Source of the DNA: an uncultured Prevotellaceae bacterium
Lineage (GTDB): Bacteria; Bacteroidota; Bacteroidia; Bacteroidales; Bacteroidaceae
DNA: 64,000 bases
NCBI GenBank assembly: GCA_900316585.1
Contig: ONDM01000002.1
Location: forward strand, 186,001 to 250,000
Direction of reading: 5' to 3'
In this document: positions 61,339 through 64,000 of the stretch, piece by piece
Layout: each line of letters begins with the position of its first letter
How positions within the stretch are numbered: the first letter of the stretch is position 1
The notes under the pieces: model-generated
Databases searched by the model: none
What the model saw: the letters and a program-made list of their open reading frames with translations, nothing else
What the model was told of the DNA's origin: nothing
Made by a program: the position numbers and the translations under genes

Positions 61339-61420
61339 CAAAAATACAACCTTTTTCGATAATGACATTTATTTTTCTTTGGAAAAGTTTTTTAGTAATG
61401 TATTTTTATGTCTATATTTG
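61339..61420. promoter_or_regulatory. Divergent -7 boxes for fbp and the 5-formyl-THF cyclo-ligase
   Basis: Minus strand TATTTTTG (61346-61339), 25 nt before the fbp ATG at 61313. Plus strand TATATTTG (61413-61420), 4 nt before the ATG at 61425, the leaderless spacing also seen at two other genes. Confidence 0.6.
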
Positions 61421-61424
61421 CTAC

Positions 61425-61982
61425 ATGGAGAGTAAAAAGGAACTTAGGAAACGTATGTCTTATTTAAAAGCACAATTGCCCGTAGACAAACGTTTGGTAG
61501 AGTCTGAAAACATTATAAACCAGATAAGACTTTTGCCTCAATTTCAAAATGCAAAAGTAGTAATGGGCTATTGTCCTCTTCCTGATGAAGTGGACATTAT
61601 GCCATTATTTCAAATGTATTTGGGGAAGAAAACAATTTTGTTTCCAGTTGTAATAGGAGAAGATATAGAATTGCGTGAATATAAAGGGGAGGGTTTTTTA
61701 CAGACTGGTGCATTTAATATTTTAGAGCCTTCTTCTTCTTCTTCTCCTTTTTTTACTGATTATGACAAGATAGATGTAGTAATTGTGCCTGGTGTCGCTT
61801 TTACTAAAGATGGTAAAAGACTTGGTAGAGGCCGGGGATACTATGATAGATTTCTTCCTAAATTGAATCATGCTTTTAAATTAGGAGTGGGTTTTTCTTT
61901 TCAAGTTGTAAATTATGTACCTACAGATTCTTTAGACCAGCCTCTAGATTGTATTTTGACTTCAGTTTTCGATAAACAATAA
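61425..61982 (+). CDS. 5-formyltetrahydrofolate cyclo-ligase
   Basis: A 185-residue enzyme that converts 5-formyl-THF to 5,10-methenyl-THF using ATP. It starts MESKKELRKRMSYLKAQL; the long upstream in-frame extension is excluded by the -7 box at 61413-61420. Family motifs: MGYCPLPDEVDIMPLF, LFPVVIGEDIEL, VPGVAFTKDGKRLGRGRGYYDRFL (ATP and folate binding) and the final PLDCILT. The last 62 bp overlap the convergent MATE gene. Folate supply links it loosely to metH, but the genes are far apart. Confidence 0.93.
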   Translation: MESKKELRKRMSYLKAQLPVDKRLVESENIINQIRLLPQFQNAKVVMGYCPLPDEVDIMPLFQMYLGKKTILFPVVIGEDIELREYKGEGFLQTGAFNILEPSSSSSPFFTDYDKIDVVIVPGVAFTKDGKRLGRGRGYYDRFLPKLNHAFKLGVGFSFQVVNYVPTDSLDQPLDCILTSVFDKQ

Positions 61983-63282
61983 TCATGGCTGGGATTAGGA
62001 AGCAATCTGCTGACATCCAAGCAATAGGATCTCCCCAGCATACCCCTAAAAAACCTGTTGCAGGCACTATCCAAATACTCACACACACACGTGCAATCAT
62101 TTCAAAAACACCTGAATTTAATGCAAGTCTGGTGAATCCTACTCCTTGTAATGTATATCTTAGGGTTGTTAGAATTCCTAGAAAGATATAGTTAAAACAT
62201 GATATATGTAGAAAGAGTGCGCTATATTCGATTATTTTTTGCTCTTGAATCCCGACAAATAGCGAGGAAATCCACTCTGCGGTAAACCATAGAAGTGTGG
62301 CACAGAATATCCAATAAAATAATGTCATAGATAGTGATGTACGTATCCCATACCATATTCTTATTATACGTTTAGCTCCTAGATTCTGTCCAACATAAGT
62401 TGCCATGGCAATTCCTAGATTTTCTAATGGGCTCATAAAGAACATTTTTATTCTCATCGCAGTGGTAAATGCTGTCACACATGTAGCTCCTAAAGCGTTG
62501 TTCGCACTTTGTAACATGATGCTGCCTATTGCTGTAATTGAAAACTGAAGTCCCATTGGGACTCCCATAAGCAGAAGAGTTTTTACACTCTTGGTTTTTA
62601 TGCGTGATTCCTCATAGCTCATTTTAAGTAGTGGAAAATTCGTCCTCATGTAAATCAAGCAGCATATTGCACTCACTCCTTGAGCAATGAGTGTAGCAAT
62701 TCCAGCACCTGCAGCTCCCCATCCAAATGCTAAAATGCAGATAAAGTCCAAAATAACATTCAAAACTGATGCAAAAAGTAAAAAATAGAATGGAGTTTTA
62801 CTATCACCTAATGCGCGTATTATACTAGCTATTAAATTGTAAAATAGAGCACATGGTATTCCTATAAATGTAACAAGTAAATATTCATATGCATCAGAGA
62901 ATATTTCTTCCGGGGTGTGCATTATATGGAGAATATTATCACAAAGTAGAGTACATATAATGACAAAGAAAATGGAAATGCCAGTAGCAAGCCAATAACT
63001 GTTTGCAACATAGGAACGCATTCGACTGTAGTCTTTAGCTCCAAATGCTTGTGCAACAGGAATGCCGAAACCTCCTGCGCATCCATTACAAAAACCTAAA
63101 ATAAGAAAGATAACAGAGGAACTGGCTCCCACACCTGCAAGTGCGTTGATTCCTAAAAATCGACCTACAATTGCAGCATCAATCAAACTATATGTTTGCT
63201 GTAGAAGTGAACCTAATAATAGAGGTATAGAAAAATTAAGTATGTGTCGGAAAGGACTTCCGACTGTCATGTCTTTTATCAT
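61921..63282 (-). CDS. MATE-family multidrug/sodium exporter
   Basis: A 453-residue inner-membrane antiporter with twelve hydrophobic segments in two halves. The first helix follows MIKDMTVGSPFRHILNFSIPLLLGSLLQQTYSLIDAAIVG; the second half begins near residue 230 with VKTLLLMGVPMGLQFSITAIGS, the internal repeat of the family. The DinF-like branch is suggested by AGVGASSSVIF. Cargo (drug, Na+ or H+ coupled) is not readable. The ATG at 63282 is chosen; an extra ATG 30 bp earlier falls in the hairpin at 63296-63329. Its 3' end overlaps the cyclo-ligase gene by 62 bp. Confidence 0.9.
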   Translation of the reverse strand: MIKDMTVGSPFRHILNFSIPLLLGSLLQQTYSLIDAAIVGRFLGINALAGVGASSSVIFLILGFCNGCAGGFGIPVAQAFGAKDYSRMRSYVANSYWLATGISIFFVIICTLLCDNILHIMHTPEEIFSDAYEYLLVTFIGIPCALFYNLIASIIRALGDSKTPFYFLLFASVLNVILDFICILAFGWGAAGAGIATLIAQGVSAICCLIYMRTNFPLLKMSYEESRIKTKSVKTLLLMGVPMGLQFSITAIGSIMLQSANNALGATCVTAFTTAMRIKMFFMSPLENLGIAMATYVGQNLGAKRIIRIWYGIRTSLSMTLFYWIFCATLLWFTAEWISSLFVGIQEQKIIEYSALFLHISCFNYIFLGILTTLRYTLQGVGFTRLALNSGVFEMIARVCVSIWIVPATGFLGVCWGDPIAWMSADCFLIPAMIIVYRKLKSKYNLEAGLKNL

Positions 63283-63295
63283 TATCAATTTTGGA

Positions 63296-63329
63296 ACAAA
63301 GTAAGCGTACAATGGTACGCTTACTTTGT
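63296..63329 (-). terminator. 15-bp perfect hairpin between rpiB and the MATE gene
   Basis: Left arm 63296-63310 and right arm 63315-63329 are perfect inverted complements with an AATG loop. It follows the rpiB stop (63338) on the minus strand, so it may end that transcript, but the T-run after it is short (TTTGTT). Each arm reads TTACTTTG on one strand, so it could also hold a promoter -7-like box. Confidence 0.5.
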
Positions 63330-63337
63330 GTTATTTC

Positions 63338-63778
63338 CTATTTTAAAGGTATGGAATCTATGCGAACTTGATGCCTTCCTCCTTCAAAATCGGTGTTTAA
63401 GAACTCATCCATAATTTGTCGAGCTATTTCATTGTCTATGAATCTGCCTGGCATGACAAGTACATTTGCATTGTTATGCTGGCGGATAAGATGTGAAATT
63501 TCAGGAATCCAACAGAGGCCTGCTCGAATTCCTTGATGTTTATTTAAGGTCATGCTAATGCCTTCGCCACTACCACACATAGCAATGCCAAGTTTAACAT
63601 CTCCATTGTCGATAGCATAGCCTAGCTTATGTCCAAATTCGGCATAATTACAGCTTTCTTCAGTGAAGGTACCATAATCTTTGTAAGGAATACCTTTTTC
63701 TTCTAGATATTGCTTAACGAACTGTTTGAGCTTAAAACCAGCATGATCGCTAGCTAAACCAATTAATTCTCTTTCCAT
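63338..63778 (-). CDS. rpiB: Ribose-5-phosphate isomerase B
   Basis: A 146-residue isomerase of the pentose phosphate pathway that interconverts ribose 5-phosphate and ribulose 5-phosphate. Motifs: GLASDHAGFKLK (phosphate and active-site His region), YAEFGHKLGYAI, and the anion hole AMCGSGEGISMTLNKHQGIRAGLC with the catalytic Cys. The tail DFEGGRHQVRIDSI is typical. Its ATG shares one base with the transketolase stop (TAATG), so the two pentose-phosphate genes are coupled. Confidence 0.95.
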   Translation of the reverse strand: MERELIGLASDHAGFKLKQFVKQYLEEKGIPYKDYGTFTEESCNYAEFGHKLGYAIDNGDVKLGIAMCGSGEGISMTLNKHQGIRAGLCWIPEISHLIRQHNNANVLVMPGRFIDNEIARQIMDEFLNTDFEGGRHQVRIDSIPLK

Positions 63779-64000
63779 TAGAATAATTTGCTTACCTGAT
63801 TGTATACATTTTCAGCAGTATAGCCCAATTTCTCATCAAGAACTTTATAAGGAGCTGAAAAACCAAAACTTTCTAATCCCCAAATAGTTCCTTCTGCCTC
63901 TGGAACTAATCCTAGAAGGTTGACAGGCAAGCCTGCTGTGAGACCAAATTTCTTTACATCTCTTGGTAACACACTTAGTTGATATTCTTTAGATTGATTG
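63778..64000 (-). CDS. tkt: Transketolase, C-terminal part, start beyond window edge
   Basis: About 73 codons of the C-terminal domain are visible; the rest lies to the right. The segment SVLPRDVKKFGLTAGLPVNL, then LVPEAEGTIWGLESFGFSAPYKVLDEKLGYTAENVYNQV, matches the end of transketolases (W-x-G-x-x-x-F-G-x-S-A-P and the G-Y-T/G-F-T motif). Transketolase transfers two-carbon units in the pentose phosphate pathway. It is followed by rpiB with a one-base overlap. Only the family call is possible; the length is unknown. Confidence 0.9.
   Translation of the reverse strand, partial: NQSKEYQLSVLPRDVKKFGLTAGLPVNLLGLVPEAEGTIWGLESFGFSAPYKVLDEKLGYTAENVYNQVSKLF

Noticed and set aside
63296..63312. Extra N-terminal residues for the MATE protein
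   Set aside because: An ATG 30 bp upstream lies in the hairpin between genes; family homology starts at MIKDMTVG.

Overview
The window is chromosomal DNA from a member of the Bacteroidales, most likely Bacteroidaceae or a close relative. Three things support this. First, the promoters are of the Bacteroides type (-33 TTTG, about 20 nt, -7 TAnnTTTG) and recur upstream of genes on both strands. Second, the gene content is typical: a Bacteroides-type serine palmitoyltransferase, NigD-like lipoprotein, OprO/P-like porin, class III fructose bisphosphatase, TatAC without TatB, and hybrid-like lipoprotein sensor kinases. Third, many exported proteins have Bacteroidetes-style lipoboxes. I see no phage, transposon, insertion sequence, CRISPR array or rRNA; it reads as core genome with a few accessory genes.

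Layout. 1-2.0 kb: engB (cut by the left edge) divergent from recR, a small membrane protein and a GNAT acetyltransferase. 2.1-2.4 kb: two identical tRNA-Asp genes, a terminator and tRNA-Thr(CGT). 2.4-7.5 kb: glmM-like mutase, an SLC1-type symporter, a serine-hydrolase lipoprotein and gltS in one run. 7.5-12.2 kb: dacB, deoD, a TSUP permease, a DMP19-family protein, a NigD-like lipoprotein and smpB. 12.3-18.4 kb: metH, ending tail-to-tail with a large DNA2-like nuclease-helicase. 18.5-23 kb: a GH35-like glycosidase, then on the minus strand udk, an MltF-type lytic transglycosylase and an unknown exported protein. 23-30.8 kb: a plus-strand run of crp-like regulator, tatA, tatC, ispE, dnaB, pheT, yebC and a TSCPD protein, closed by a 22-bp perfect palindromic terminator. 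30.8-35 kb (minus): lipoprotein, porin, MBL hydrolase, rsmG and a LacI-type regulator. 35-41 kb (plus): an unusual tandem double histidine kinase, its response regulator and a membrane protein. 41-47.1 kb (minus): lon, tgt, lptG-like permease, yitT-type protein and a thioesterase as an operon. 47.3-50.7 kb: trmN6-like methyltransferase, tRNA-Pro, serine palmitoyltransferase and a divergent lipid kinase. 50.7-64 kb: Skp-like lipoprotein, a small membrane protein, pepD, an exonuclease/phosphatase-fold protein, rlmH, a phospho-sugar mutase, 5'-nucleotidase, nudC, fbp, a 5-formyl-THF cyclo-ligase, a MATE exporter, rpiB and the end of a transketolase gene.

The most unusual locus is 35.1-41.0 kb. 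One 1421-residue polypeptide carries two complete sensor-kinase-like modules. The first has an intact ATP-binding domain but no histidine at the H-box position; the second has the KHE histidine but a degenerate ATP site. They look as if they must work together. Base composition also changes along the window: 60-base lines I counted by hand are 55-58% GC in the first few kb and 33-38% from within metH onward, with the visible change inside metH near 12.95 kb.

Coordinates of starts were chosen from promoters, signal peptides and overlaps as noted in each entry. All functional names rest on motif recognition by eye, without database searches.
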